In this document: in pieces, positions 32,807 through 42,763 of the stretch | How positions within the stretch are numbered: position 1 is the stretch's first letter | How the letters are laid out: every line of letters begins with the position of its first letter | Source: UBA10906 sp049296695 | Lineage (GTDB): Bacteria > Pseudomonadota > Gammaproteobacteria > Methylococcales > Methylomonadaceae | Assembly: GCA_049296695.1 (NCBI GenBank) | Contig: JBAQSX010000112.1 | Location: 4,417 to 68,416 of the forward strand | Direction: 5' to 3' | Length of the DNA stretch: 64,000 nucleotides | The notes under the pieces: generated by a model | Told to the model about the DNA's origin: nothing | The model's input: the letters and a program-made list of their open reading frames with translations, nothing else | Database searches by the model: none | Translations under genes and position numbers: made by a program

Positions 32807-34624
32807 ATGAAATATGAACCCCGTTCTTTGCAACGTACGCTTGCTTTTTGTCTTGCTTTGTCTGCCTCTTCTGTCTTATTTGCTGAAGATGCGCCCATTG
32901 CTGTGAATGCCGCGCCAGTGGTAACAACTAATGCAACACCCATGATAGGTGTCGCGGGTGAAATTAACGCCTTGGTTACTGCCAAACAACATCCCTATTT
33001 AAATTTGTCGAGTTTTGCTAATCGTGCAGATGATTTAAATACTTTGTATAAAAGCAGTAATTACAATTTACTGTGGTTAGGCTCAGCTAATTCAGAAAAA
33101 AATATTAATGAAGCCCTTAAATTATTAAGTGATGCCTCAAGTCAGGGTTTGAATTCGATTAATTATGACGCGAAAAGCTTGCAAGAGAAATTACCCACAG
33201 CATTAGCACTTGCCCCTACCGCTTATAAAGATTTAGCGTTATACGATACGGCGTTAAGTATTGCTTTGTTACGTTTTAGCCATGATTTACATTATGGACG
33301 CGTTAATCCACAAGGCATTGATTTTAATTTAAAGCTTAGAGAAAAATTGGTTGATTTACCTGCCTTATTGCAAACGCATTTAGCGCAAGGTTTGTTAGCG
33401 ACTTTACCTTTAGCCGCTGAGCCTAAGTTAAAACAATATTCTAAATTAAAATTGTCTTTAGCCACTTATCGTTTATTAGCCCAGCAAGAACCCGAACTGC
33501 ATTTGCATGTCTCGCATTCAGTGCATCAGGGCGAAGCGTTTGCACAAAGTGAGCAGTTACGGCGGTTTTTGCGTATGGTAGGGGACTTGCCTGAAAACAG
33601 CAGTGATAGTGCCAAGTCAGGTCGTTATAGCAGTGATTTAGTGGCGGGGGTAAAAAAATTCCAGCAACGTCATGGCATTAATCCCGACGGCATTTTAGGT
33701 GGAGCGACGGTTACTGCGTTAAACGTCCCTTTAAAACAACGCGTTGAACAAATTGAATTAGCAATGGAGCGTTTGCGTTGGTTGCCCGAACTCAGTACGG
33801 GTAAATCGATTATTGTTAATATCCCCGCGTTTCAATTATGGGCGTTTGATGATATTGAACAACTTAATGTTGATATGCCTACTATGCGCGTAGTCGTGGG
33901 TAAGGCTTTAAAGACACAAACGCCTGTATTAATGGCAGAAATGCGTTTTGTGGATTTTATGCCTTATTGGAATGTGCCTTATAAAATTGTCAACGAAGAG
34001 ATAGTGCCTAAGTTATTGCAAAATCCAGGTTATTTGGATGCTGAAAACATGGAATTGGTTAAAGAGGGCAAGCCTGTGGGCTTTTCAGGCGGGGCAATTT
34101 CTTTGCTAAAACAAGGCAGTATGGGCATACGGCAACGTCCCGGTAAGAAGAACGCTTTAGGTAAGGTCAAATTCATCTTTCCTAACCGCGCTGATGTCTA
34201 TTTGCATGATACACCTGCTAGTTCTTTATTTAGCAGGTCACGGCGTGATTTTAGTCATGGTTGCGTCAGAGTTGCCCATCCTGAGCGTTTAGCGGAATTT
34301 GTGTTAAAAGAACAAGCAGGTTGGGATACTGAAGCCATACAAAAAGCCATGAAAATGACTAAGTCACAACGGGTATTTTTAAAACAACCCATTCCAGTGT
34401 TGTTCTTCTATACCACGGCGTTTTTTGATCAAGATGATAAATTAGCTTTTTATTCCGATATTTACGGTCATGACACCGTGTTATTAGAAGCCTTGAAAAA
34501 ACCCGAAGATTTATCCGATCAAGCCTTGTTTGCCAGTGTTCAAACGACTAATGCCGCACCTGCGGTAGTAGAAAAAGCGGTTAGCACTGAGCCTGTTAAA
34601 ACAGAAGAACACGTTGTTGAATAA
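32807..34624 (+). CDS. ldtD: Murein L,D-transpeptidase, YcbB/LdtD type
   Basis: The ATG at 32807 gives 605 aa with a clean signal peptide (KYEPRSLQRTLAFCLALSASSVLFA, cleavage before ED). Domains in order: an N-terminal SLT-like helical region, a peptidoglycan-binding domain (VAGVKKFQQRHGINPDGILGG, TVTALNV), and a YkuD catalytic domain with SHGCVRV (Cys codon at 34262-34264). LdtD makes 3-3 cross-links in peptidoglycan and replaces penicillin-sensitive transpeptidases under stress. A MepK-like gene follows convergently; in E. coli the two are adjacent and work together. Confidence 0.93.
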   Translation: MKYEPRSLQRTLAFCLALSASSVLFAEDAPIAVNAAPVVTTNATPMIGVAGEINALVTAKQHPYLNLSSFANRADDLNTLYKSSNYNLLWLGSANSEKNINEALKLLSDASSQGLNSINYDAKSLQEKLPTALALAPTAYKDLALYDTALSIALLRFSHDLHYGRVNPQGIDFNLKLREKLVDLPALLQTHLAQGLLATLPLAAEPKLKQYSKLKLSLATYRLLAQQEPELHLHVSHSVHQGEAFAQSEQLRRFLRMVGDLPENSSDSAKSGRYSSDLVAGVKKFQQRHGINPDGILGGATVTALNVPLKQRVEQIELAMERLRWLPELSTGKSIIVNIPAFQLWAFDDIEQLNVDMPTMRVVVGKALKTQTPVLMAEMRFVDFMPYWNVPYKIVNEEIVPKLLQNPGYLDAENMELVKEGKPVGFSGGAISLLKQGSMGIRQRPGKKNALGKVKFIFPNRADVYLHDTPASSLFSRSRRDFSHGCVRVAHPERLAEFVLKEQAGWDTEAIQKAMKMTKSQRVFLKQPIPVLFFYTTAFFDQDDKLAFYSDIYGHDTVLLEALKKPEDLSDQALFASVQTTNAAPAVVEKAVSTEPVKTEEHVVE

Positions 34625-34640
34625 AACCTTTAAGTCTTAA

Positions 34641-34672
34641 ACGTGGCAGTCATGCTCTTATGATTGCCACGT
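34641..34672. terminator. Shared terminator between convergent cell-wall genes
   Basis: ACGTGGCAGTCAT / ATGATTGCCACGT hairpin lying after the transpeptidase stop. It overlaps the last codons of the MepK-like gene, whose stop is at 34658. Confidence 0.7.
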
Positions 34673-35578
34673 TCTAATATCACCTGTATCTAAATGCACA
34701 AAATTAGCACTTGGATAATAACCCACACCACCGCGTCCCATTGCTAAAGCGGCATTTCTGATATTTCTAACATCCACCCCTTCAATGCGAATATCAACGG
34801 CTCTGCCTTGCATGTGCAGACTGTTACGCGCCACCGCGCCACTTTGTCTACGCAAATAGGCATTAGTCATGGGTGAACGATAACCACAGACGATATGAAT
34901 AGGATTAGTTGTACCAACCATTTGTTTTACTTCATGAAGTTGGTCTAATAAAGCAGGGTCAATAGGATAAACGTCACCTGTTAGATGATCTTGGTATAAA
35001 TAATCGATTTCTTTTAAAGCATCTTCAATATAGCGACCATTTTCAAAATAAGTCACTCTGAGTGCGCCGCCTGTTTGGGCATTTTTCAATGTCAGGGTTT
35101 TATGAGGCGTGTAAGCGGCAATATGGGTCATCGGTGTCGGTCGATACGGCGAGACTTGCGCTAATTCAATCACGTCATGATGAGCATGATGCACCGCTTG
35201 CGGATGACTGTGACCGTGATGTTGCGCGGTAGTGATAACATCATGATGCTTGCCGTGATGTTTTTCTACTTCATGTTTTGCTAAGTGGTGCGCGTTTTCA
35301 TGTTTGGCAAGATGATGGCTCGCTTCGTGCTTACCAGCTTGATGTTTAACTGCGTGATTATTGGCAGTAGCATGATGGGACGCACTCGGCTTTGCTGTAT
35401 GAGCGGCGGCTTTGCTGGCATGACTACTGGATTTGGCTGTGGCATGTTTGGCGGCGGAGGCAATGCCTGAGCCACTAACAGCGAGCAGAGAACCATAAGC
35501 GAGTTGTTGTAAAAACTTACGGCGTGAAGCAACCGCTAACATTTCGTCAGTTGTTTGAGTTACCGTTAATTTATTCAT
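34658..35578 (-). CDS. mepK: MepK/YcbK-like murein endopeptidase with His-rich linker
   Basis: The product is 306 aa. An N-terminal twin-arginine signal (SRRKFLQQLAYGSLLAVSGSGIASA) leads to a long Ala/His/Lys-rich linker (about 45-135) packed with HH and KH pairs. The C-terminal M15/DUF882 zinc peptidase domain follows, with IHIVCGYRSPMTNAYLR, SLHMQGRAVDIRI and GGVGYYPSANFVHLDTG holding the H/D/H zinc ligands. MepK cleaves 3-3 cross-links, the product of the neighbouring LdtD. The His-rich linker is unusual and might store zinc. Confidence 0.88.
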   Translation of the reverse strand: MNKLTVTQTTDEMLAVASRRKFLQQLAYGSLLAVSGSGIASAAKHATAKSSSHASKAAAHTAKPSASHHATANNHAVKHQAGKHEASHHLAKHENAHHLAKHEVEKHHGKHHDVITTAQHHGHSHPQAVHHAHHDVIELAQVSPYRPTPMTHIAAYTPHKTLTLKNAQTGGALRVTYFENGRYIEDALKEIDYLYQDHLTGDVYPIDPALLDQLHEVKQMVGTTNPIHIVCGYRSPMTNAYLRRQSGAVARNSLHMQGRAVDIRIEGVDVRNIRNAALAMGRGGVGYYPSANFVHLDTGDIRTWQS

Positions 35579-35986
35579 AGAGTTAAACCTTGCTAAAACA
35601 TCATTTGTCCCTATTTTGCCCTAGCAAGTCTTAAACTAATCTTAAATTAGGCGCAAGCATAGCGAACTAAATGCGCTTATCTGTGCTTAAAAGCGATTAT
35701 TTTAGCAATGATCGTATGATATTAATTTTAAAAAATACTTTAAAATCAACTAGTAATGAAAAAATATTTTTTGATTTAAGTGTGAACAATATCAATTTTG
35801 TTTGTCTGTGCGTTATGCACAAAATACAGCTTTTTCAAGTAAATGACTGGCAAGCACTGAGGCAGTATCATAAGAAAAACATGACAATAAAATTACAGCT
35901 TGCTGAATTAATTTGAATTTCAATTAGTGATGATTAAACTGCTTTTCAATAAAAACCGATAAAATCGCTCAGGAGTAAAGTCGATA
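35579..35986. other. Intergenic region
   Basis: A plus-strand frame of 81 codons at 35671-35916 has no recognisable motif or ribosome site and is probably spurious. An SD (AGGAG) at about 35970 belongs to the next gene. No repeats seen. Confidence 0.4.
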
Positions 35987-37285
35987 ATGGATAAAACAAT
36001 AAAACCCCCTGTTTCCTCGGCGTATTTAACAGAAGTCAAAACATTGTCAGATAGAATCGTCAAAGCGCAACAACCGATACGCATTTTGGATGCGATTAAA
36101 TGGGATGATTCAATCAAACAAGAATTTTTTAAAACCCATTGCAAAGAATTACCTATCATCACCGCTGACTATTACGCTAATCGTCCTTTAGGCTTTGACC
36201 CCAAAGAAAAAAAGCTAGAGTTTTACCAAATCGAACGTGATTTAGTGCGCAAACTAGGGCAACTCAATCCGCTCAGCGTCATCATGCGCCGTATTTGTCG
36301 TGAATACCAAGATGTAGTGGACATGTTAGAAGCACGCGGCACACCGCTGTTTTCCAATATTTCTCAAGAATTGTACGGTTCAGCACAAGACGTGTTTCAT
36401 GTAGGCGACCCGACCATTGCACAATTGGGTAGCATGATGGAAGGCACACTCACCCAATTAATCAAACGTGATTCATTAAAAGAAGAACCCAAAACCATTA
36501 CTGCCAAAGACGCAGTGATGATTTTAAATGACCGAATTGAAGCCGCATTTCCTGCCGCAGGATTACGCGCCATGATTAGTGACGGCATTATGGCAGACGC
36601 GGCGGCGGGAACAGATTACGTCAAACTCCGCGCCGATGCTTTATTTAATATGCGCGATTTGCGCGTCTTAGAAGTACATGAAATTTGGGTACATTTAGGC
36701 ACAACCTTAAATGGTATGGCGCAACCTTACTGCACTTTTTTAGGCAAAGGCCCACCTTCTGCCACTATTACCCAAGAAGGTTTAGCGGTGTTAATGGAAA
36801 TTTTAACCTTTAGCTCTACGCCCAAACGTTTAATGAACTTAATTAATCGGGTTCGCGCTATTACCTTAATAGAAGACGGTGCGGACTTTTTAGATATTTT
36901 TAAATTCTTTAAAGGCAAAGGCTTAGATGATGATGACAGCTACACCTTTAGCTGTCGGGTGTTTAGAGGTAGCAGTGCCACGGGAATGCCCTTCACCAAA
37001 GACCTAACTTATATAAAAGGCTTTGTGTTGACTTATAACTTTATGCGCCTTGCGGTGAGCAAAGGCAAACCCGATCGCATTCCTTTATTATTTTGCGGCA
37101 AAACTATGATTGAAGACATGAAAGTCTTAGTCAATTTAGTTGAAGAAGGCACGGTGATTTCACCCGTCTTTTTACCGCCGCAATTTAAAGATTTAATGGG
37201 CTTATCGGCGTGGCTGAGTTTTAGCCGCTTTATGACTTCATTAAACTTTCATCAATTAGAAAAAGATTACGCAAATATCTTGTAA
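35987..37285 (+). CDS. QEGLA-motif (DUF1704) metallopeptidase-like protein
   Basis: The 432-aa product matches the 'flavohemoglobin expression-modulating QEGLA motif' family, now linked to DUF1704 peptidases related to tubulin tyrosine carboxypeptidases. The HExxxH zinc motif is H231-EIWV-H236, and ITQEGLAVLMEI around E264 supplies the third ligand. PFTKDLTYIKGFV follows. The start has an AGGAG SD. The bacterial substrate is unknown. It is monocistronic, followed by an R1 palindrome. Confidence 0.85.
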   Translation: MDKTIKPPVSSAYLTEVKTLSDRIVKAQQPIRILDAIKWDDSIKQEFFKTHCKELPIITADYYANRPLGFDPKEKKLEFYQIERDLVRKLGQLNPLSVIMRRICREYQDVVDMLEARGTPLFSNISQELYGSAQDVFHVGDPTIAQLGSMMEGTLTQLIKRDSLKEEPKTITAKDAVMILNDRIEAAFPAAGLRAMISDGIMADAAAGTDYVKLRADALFNMRDLRVLEVHEIWVHLGTTLNGMAQPYCTFLGKGPPSATITQEGLAVLMEILTFSSTPKRLMNLINRVRAITLIEDGADFLDIFKFFKGKGLDDDDSYTFSCRVFRGSSATGMPFTKDLTYIKGFVLTYNFMRLAVSKGKPDRIPLLFCGKTMIEDMKVLVNLVEEGTVISPVFLPPQFKDLMGLSAWLSFSRFMTSLNFHQLEKDYANIL

Positions 37286-37326
37286 TTCAAACCTAACGAC
37301 TTAGCTTATTATTCATTATTTTATTA

Positions 37327-37399
37327 TCTGAATCAGGATTTAAAGATTTACAGGATTTATCCTAAAAATCCTTTAACCATAGAAAATCCTGATTCTGAC
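37327..37399. repeat. R1 palindrome, copy 3 (degenerate)
   Basis: TCTGAATCAGGATT ... AATCCTGATTCTGA, 73 bp, with one mismatch in the right arm. It lies between two convergent genes and may act as terminator. Confidence 0.75.
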
Positions 37400-37414
37400 A
37401 ATGAAGCTAAGTAG

Positions 37415-38218
37415 TTATAATTCCGCTTTTAAAACTTTTTTAGCCTCATTCCATAAAGCGTCTAATTCGTCTAATTCACATTCTTTTAAAGCGCGTTTTG
37501 ATAAAGCAATTTGCTGTTCAATATAATTAAATCGCCGTGAAAATTTAGCGGTACTGGCTTTTAAAGCTAATTCAGGATTGACTTTTAAATGCCGCGCTAA
37601 ATTAACCACCACCAATAATAAATCACCAATTTCTTCTTCAATATGGGCTTGATTATTCGATTGCCACGCTTCTTTTACTTCAGTTAATTCTTCTAAAACC
37701 TTATCAAAAACGGGTTCTATGGTTTTCCAATCAAAGCCATGGTCAGCGGCTTTATTTTGCACTTTTTCACACGCCATTAAGGCAGGTAAATTTAAAGGCA
37801 CACCCGCTAAAACACTGTCCAATTGCTCGGTTTTATTTTTTTCTAAACGCTCTTGAAGCTTACTTTGTTCCCAAGCCTCATGTCTCTCTTTATCATCTTC
37901 AAATACCGCATCGGCAAAAACATGCGGATGCCGACGAATTAATTTTTCATTAATCCCTTCGGCGACTTGTTCAAAATTAAATAAGCCTTGTTCATCGGCT
38001 AATTGGGCATGAAAAACCACTTGTAATAATAAATCGCCCAATTCCAAGCGTAAATCTTCTAAATCATTACGCTCAATCGCATCGATGACTTCATAAGCTT
38101 CTTCAATTAAATAAGGCGTTAAACTTTTAAAGCTTTGCTTTAAATCCCAAGGGCAACCTGTTTGCGGGTGGCGTAATTGCGCCATTAGTTCTAATAATTT
38201 TTTAGTGTGTTCTAACAT
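37415..38218 (-). CDS. mazG: Nucleoside triphosphate pyrophosphohydrolase MazG
   Basis: The 267-aa product has two MazG domains, as in E. coli. RHPQTGCPWDLKQSFKSLTPYLIEEAYEVIDAI, with EExxE-type metal ligands in LRLELGDLLLQVVFHAQLADE, is followed by the second ELTEVKEAW ... IEEEIGDLLLVVVNLARHL. It hydrolyses non-canonical NTPs and lowers ppGpp-linked nucleotide stress. Single gene. Confidence 0.96.
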   Translation of the reverse strand: MLEHTKKLLELMAQLRHPQTGCPWDLKQSFKSLTPYLIEEAYEVIDAIERNDLEDLRLELGDLLLQVVFHAQLADEQGLFNFEQVAEGINEKLIRRHPHVFADAVFEDDKERHEAWEQSKLQERLEKNKTEQLDSVLAGVPLNLPALMACEKVQNKAADHGFDWKTIEPVFDKVLEELTEVKEAWQSNNQAHIEEEIGDLLLVVVNLARHLKVNPELALKASTAKFSRRFNYIEQQIALSKRALKECELDELDALWNEAKKVLKAEL

Positions 38219-38573
38219 AATAGTATATAGTGAGTTTTATGGATTGATTTACAAGATGTGAGTGTATCAAAAGCGTGCCAATGTCTAAAGATATAAATAC
38301 CGAATCTTATATTATAAAAATATTCGGGTAACTAAATTAAGAGATATACACGGTTTTCACAACGATAAACTCTGTGCAATTTTAGATAACACTTAAAGGA
38401 TTTTGAAAAGTCTGTATACCAGCCCAAAATAGGTGCATTCATCTTATGATAATTAAGCGTGTGAATGTAGTAAGACAAATTGTAATATTGGGTGTTAGTA
38501 TTAATAAATGCGGATTGCCTTGTTATTTAATCGCGTTATAAAATAGCTAAAGCTTAAACCAAGAGGTACTATC
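38219..38573. other. Intergenic region
   Basis: Nothing coding seen. The AAGAGGTAC stretch just before 38574 is the ribosome site of the next gene. No repeat of the families above. Confidence 0.4.
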
Positions 38574-39044
38574 ATGATAGACGTTTTTAAACAAATGAGT
38601 CAGGGGGTTTATATTATCGGGGTGCGTGATGGTTTTAAACGCAATGCCTTTACTGCCGCGTGGGTGATGCAAGTGTCTTTTGTGCCGCCGTTAATTGCCT
38701 TTAGTATTAATCCACGCCATTATTCTTATACACTTTTGCAAGAAAGCGGTATTTGTTCAATTAATATTTTAGGACGTGAACAATTAAAAGTCGCCGAGCA
38801 TTTTGGCAGTTCTGGGATTATCGATAAAATGGCGGGGTTTAATTGGCAACAAGATAAAACAGGCGCGCCTATTTTAAGTGATTGTTTGGCTTATTTGGAT
38901 TGTACCGTTAATCATTATTCAGAAGCGGGTGACCACAAACTTGTTATTTGTAATGTAGTCGCCGCTAAAATTATTCATTCAGGGCATCCATTATTGTATA
39001 GTCAAACTGAGGATATGGATGGGAGTAGTGAGTTATATAAATAA
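38574..39044 (+). CDS. Flavin reductase-like FMN-binding protein
   Basis: A 156-aa protein with the flavin-reductase-like fold: FKQMSQGVYIIGVRDG at the N-terminus, FTAAWVMQVSFVPPLIAFSI (FMN phosphate and ring contacts), the SINILG strand, and HKLVICNVVAA at the end. Such proteins either supply reduced flavin to a monooxygenase or act on their own. No monooxygenase gene is adjacent. Confidence 0.85.
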   Translation: MIDVFKQMSQGVYIIGVRDGFKRNAFTAAWVMQVSFVPPLIAFSINPRHYSYTLLQESGICSINILGREQLKVAEHFGSSGIIDKMAGFNWQQDKTGAPILSDCLAYLDCTVNHYSEAGDHKLVICNVVAAKIIHSGHPLLYSQTEDMDGSSELYK

Positions 39045-39046
39045 TT

Positions 39047-39140
39047 GTCTGAATCAGGATTTTCAAGATTAAAGGATTAGCAAGATGGTGTTACTCAATA
39101 ATCCTGTAAATCTTCTAATCCTGAAAATCCTGATTCAGAC
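39047..39140. repeat. R1 palindrome, copy 4
   Basis: GTCTGAATCAGGATT ... AATCCTGATTCAGAC, 94 bp, filling the space between the flavin reductase-like gene and the convergent gspD end. Confidence 0.85.
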
Positions 39141-39147
39141 AGTATAT

Positions 39148-41361
39148 TTACTTTTTAATAACAGGTTTATCTTCGTAAATACCTGTTAATTTGCGTTTGA
39201 ATTCTGTTGATATTTGTGTAGCATCTTGTCTGCTTTTTACTACTCTGGGGGTAATTAAGACTACTAATTCGCTTTTATCGCGTTTATCAGTGGTATTACC
39301 AAATAATGCGCCTAGCCAAGGCGTTTCTTGAAGAAAAGGAATACCTGCTTTACCATAGGTATTGCTTTCTTTAATTAAACCGCCTAATACTATGGTTTCA
39401 CCATCTAATACCGCAACGGAGCTATTAATTTCTTTTTTGGAAATTGTCGCTGAGGTGGTAACACCATAAGCCGATTCTTTGGGTTCACTGACACTTTGTT
39501 TAACCTCCATAATCACCATGCCATTAGCATTGACTCTAGGCGTGACTTCTAATTTAACCCCTGTATCTCTATATTGAATAGTGCTACTTTGCGCCACACC
39601 ACTATTACTAGCACTTACCGCCGTTGATAAAGTGCTGGCTAAGGTGGGGATTTGGTCACCCACTTCAATAGTGGCTTCTTGGTTATTCAATACCATTAGT
39701 GAAGGTGACGAAATAATATTGACATTACCTTTATCAGCTTGTGCGCTGAGCAAGGCATTAATTGCCCCTGAGTTATACATCAAGCTCAAACCGCCTGTGG
39801 CAAATGCCTTCGCCGTCGCGCCTAATGCACCCAGTGTAGCTCCTTCGGCACTACTGCTAATACCGTTTTTATGCTGATGCAAATACCACGAAATACCGTA
39901 TTTTAAATCGTCATTTAAATCAACAGAAACAATAGTTGCATCAATTAATACTTGCAAAGGCATAATATCTAATTGTTTAATGACAGGTAATATTGTTTCA
40001 TACTCACTAGGCGTTGCCACAATAATTAAGGCGTTATTACCTTTGTCGGCAATAATACGCGCTTCTTCAACATTACCCACTTTGGTGGTATTACCCGAAC
40101 TACTACCGCCGCCTAAGCGACTTGCCGCCGAAGAGCGTCTTCTGCTGGATTTACTTTCCGCACTATTAGTCCCCGTCGCACTTTTATTAGTCAAACTCGC
40201 TGAGTTTTGACCAGGGGCGAGTTTTGCGGCTTTGTCTTGTTTAGGCGTACCGTTGAAAATTTCGTTTAAAGTTCCCGCTAAGTCTTCGGCATCGGAATGT
40301 TGCACTTTATAAACATTCACACCACTACCTGAGGCAGTATTGGTTTTATCTAAGCGGTCAATCCACGATTGAATATCATGCAAATAACGGGCTTGATGGG
40401 TAATGGCAAGCACTGCATTCATGCGTTCAATGGGAATAAACCGAAAAAAATCACCGCCCGTACCAGAAGGCGCGGGTGCGCCACCTTCACCGCCCCCAGC
40501 AGAGGGAGTTTTGCCTTCTTTGTGATTAAACACTTCTTCAAGTTCGGTAATAATGGTTTCTGGCTCAACGTGAGCAAGCGGAAACACCCCAAACGAGCGA
40601 CCTTTTAAAATATCAATATCAAAAGTGCTAATCATATCCAGCACCCGCGCCATTTCGTCAGGTGTGCCTGAGGCGATTAAAATATTACGCGCCCCATCGA
40701 TATGTAGAATGGTTTTTTCATGCACTAAGGGTTTTAAAATATCGGCAATATTTTGTACAGGTACGTTTTTAACGGGAATAATTTTGGTTTGATAACCCGC
40801 TTTTTGACTACCGCTGGTGACCACATCCGAACTAAATAAAGCATCGGCTGAGGGTTCAATATGATAAATATTGCCGTCTTTAACCAAAGCGGCATTATTC
40901 ATTTGCAACACCATTTCCAGTGTCGGTAATAATTCTTCTTTGCTTAAAGGTTTAGTGGTTTGCAAAGTGACTTTACCCACTACTTTAGGACTTAACACAT
41001 AGTTTTGCCCCAAAATATCACCCAGCACCACTTTTGCCATTTCGCCTAAATCGGCTTCATCAAAATTGAGATTATAAGAACCCGTACTGGTCGAAAATTC
41101 TTTTTTATGACTATTCACTTCGCTGGGCATAAAGCGGTCAGTACCGACAACCAGTTCACTTTTTTCTTTTTTATCAGTATTTAAGGCTTTGTTTTGCAAG
41201 TCTTTAAAGACCACCTCGGTATCATCGCGTTTTGCTTCAGTATTAACAGGTGGCAGGGGTAATTTTATGGCTTGCTGAGGCCCTAAACGGGCGCAACTAG
41301 ACAAAGTGATAGCAACAGCGACCACCGAAGAGGTCGTTAGGAGTTTATTAAAAATGCGCAT
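39148..41361 (-). CDS. gspD: Type II secretion outer-membrane secretin GspD
   Basis: The ATG at 41361 gives 737 aa with a lipoprotein-type signal (MRIFNKLLTTSSVVAVAITLSSC). It overlaps gspC by 14 nt; the longer frame to 41445 is less likely. N0-N3 domains (NLNFDEADLGEMAKVVLGDILGQNYVLSP, INPVKNV-type repeats) are followed by the secretin core with VPxLG-like IPFLQETPWLGALFG and ELVVLITPRVV. A Ser/Gly-rich insertion (about 430-470 from the long start) lies within N3. It forms the exit pore for folded exoproteins. It is the last gene of the operon. Confidence 0.95.
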   Translation of the reverse strand: MRIFNKLLTTSSVVAVAITLSSCARLGPQQAIKLPLPPVNTEAKRDDTEVVFKDLQNKALNTDKKEKSELVVGTDRFMPSEVNSHKKEFSTSTGSYNLNFDEADLGEMAKVVLGDILGQNYVLSPKVVGKVTLQTTKPLSKEELLPTLEMVLQMNNAALVKDGNIYHIEPSADALFSSDVVTSGSQKAGYQTKIIPVKNVPVQNIADILKPLVHEKTILHIDGARNILIASGTPDEMARVLDMISTFDIDILKGRSFGVFPLAHVEPETIITELEEVFNHKEGKTPSAGGGEGGAPAPSGTGGDFFRFIPIERMNAVLAITHQARYLHDIQSWIDRLDKTNTASGSGVNVYKVQHSDAEDLAGTLNEIFNGTPKQDKAAKLAPGQNSASLTNKSATGTNSAESKSSRRRSSAASRLGGGSSSGNTTKVGNVEEARIIADKGNNALIIVATPSEYETILPVIKQLDIMPLQVLIDATIVSVDLNDDLKYGISWYLHQHKNGISSSAEGATLGALGATAKAFATGGLSLMYNSGAINALLSAQADKGNVNIISSPSLMVLNNQEATIEVGDQIPTLASTLSTAVSASNSGVAQSSTIQYRDTGVKLEVTPRVNANGMVIMEVKQSVSEPKESAYGVTTSATISKKEINSSVAVLDGETIVLGGLIKESNTYGKAGIPFLQETPWLGALFGNTTDKRDKSELVVLITPRVVKSRQDATQISTEFKRKLTGIYEDKPVIKK

Positions 41362-42079
41362 TACTGTTCTCAAAATCGCCTTGAGGGGCTTGTGTAGTTG
41401 GATCGGTTTCAGGTTCGGGCATGGGTTGGTCTTCGGGTATTGCATCAGGGGCTAGGCTACCGTCAGGCATAGGCGTTCCTTCAGGGGCGGGCGCGCCCTC
41501 AGGGCCTGCCTCAGCGGGATTGGCTGGGGGTAATTCTTTAGGTTTGGGTTTTCTTAAAAGTAATTCTTTTTCGTTGGCTGATTGTTTTAAAATCACTCTA
41601 TCGAGTTTGATGTCGCTGACTTGCCAACCGTCCAAGGTTTTTAAATTTCCTTTATCATCCAATTCGCCCACGCTGAGTTTGCGGAAATTGTCTTTAGCTT
41701 TGGGTAATTTTACTTTAGCGTGACTAAATAAGGCGAATAGACGTTTATCTTTGGTATAAACCCCACTGAGTTGCCAATCAAAGTTAGCAGGCATTCCCCC
41801 CGTAACCGTTTGCATGGGCGAAGTGCTAGACGCAGGCTCATCCACAGGTCTTCTACCTGTAATAAACAAAGGACGCTCTACTAAATCGGTATAACTCTCT
41901 TCGGGCTGCTCGGTTAAATTAATACTGGGCATTTCATCGGCTGGCGCGGTTTGCGCTTTAATAGCACTGCTTTCTAATAATTGTTGCTCTGATAAATGTG
42001 CAAACGCCCATTCACCGACAATAATCAGCAATAAGGCAATACAAATAATACTGGCAAGTTTTATAAAATGATTATTCAC
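41348..42079 (-). CDS. gspC: Type II secretion inner-membrane protein GspC (XpsN-like)
   Basis: The 243-aa product starts from a GTG. It has one N-terminal membrane helix (ASIICIALLLIIVGEWAFA), a homology-region-like domain (DWQLSGVYTKDKRLFALF ... GWQVSDIKLDRVIL) and a long Pro/Glu-rich tail instead of a PDZ domain. It couples the inner-membrane platform to GspD. The position before gspD and after gspM corresponds to xpsN of Xanthomonas. Confidence 0.8.
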   Translation of the reverse strand: MNNHFIKLASIICIALLLIIVGEWAFAHLSEQQLLESSAIKAQTAPADEMPSINLTEQPEESYTDLVERPLFITGRRPVDEPASSTSPMQTVTGGMPANFDWQLSGVYTKDKRLFALFSHAKVKLPKAKDNFRKLSVGELDDKGNLKTLDGWQVSDIKLDRVILKQSANEKELLLRKPKPKELPPANPAEAGPEGAPAPEGTPMPDGSLAPDAIPEDQPMPEPETDPTTQAPQGDFENSNAHF

Positions 42080-42123
42080 AAAAATTAAAATGCGTCATTA
42101 TAAATTGTTAATATGAAAGCGAT

Positions 42124-42744
42124 TTAAATACTAATTTTATCGCCCAGTATTTTAGGTTTTGAATGCAGTATATACACATCAAGCACGGCTTTGGCTTTTG
42201 AAAAAAGCTCACGGAGTTTAGTTTTAAAACTATGATAAGCATCGACCTCATCTGCATTAAAACCGATTAAATCAATAGCGTTCTGCTTAGCAATAAAAAT
42301 AGCGCGTTCATTATGAAATTTTTGTGAAATCACAATACCGCTGTTTTGTCCAAAAATTTCTTTAAAACGAATCACCGAATCCATAGTGCGTCTACCCGCA
42401 TAATCACAAATTATATCGGATAATAAAACACCTTTTTCAAGGAGCGCGTTTTTCATATCATGGGGTTCATTATAACTGCTAATAGCATTATCCCCTGAAA
42501 CAATCAGCTTTTGACATTTGTTAGCCTGATAAAGGGTAACAGCGGCTTCAATTCTCTTTTTAAAAAATAAATTAACGCGTCCATCGGCTAAGGTTTTTGA
42601 CGCGCCTAAAACTAAACACGCATAAGCTTTAGGTATAGTATTACTATCTGAATAAGTATATTTATCAAATTGTGCCAGCCACAGATTACTTATGGTAATA
42701 AATGCTATTAAGGTAATTGATAAGAAATAAAACAATTTTTTCAT
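42124..42744 (-). CDS. SanA/YdcF-like DUF218 membrane protein
   Basis: The product is 206 aa. An N-terminal membrane helix (LFYFLSITLIAFITISNLWLA) leads to a DUF218 domain: CLVLGASKTLADGRVNLFFKKRIEAAVTLYQ, LIVSGDN, and SGIVISQKFHNERAIFIAKQ. SanA-type proteins affect the permeability barrier to vancomycin. It interrupts the gspM-gspC order and has an R4 palindrome just upstream, so it looks like an insertion into the secretion operon. Confidence 0.85.
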   Translation of the reverse strand: MKKLFYFLSITLIAFITISNLWLAQFDKYTYSDSNTIPKAYACLVLGASKTLADGRVNLFFKKRIEAAVTLYQANKCQKLIVSGDNAISSYNEPHDMKNALLEKGVLLSDIICDYAGRRTMDSVIRFKEIFGQNSGIVISQKFHNERAIFIAKQNAIDLIGFNADEVDAYHSFKTKLRELFSKAKAVLDVYILHSKPKILGDKISI

Positions 42745-42763
42745 TATATATTTTTAATCATTC

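Noticed and set aside
35671..35916. 81-codon plus-strand frame upstream of the QEGLA gene
   Set aside because: No ribosome site, no recognisable motif and composition like the surrounding intergenic DNA; probably chance.
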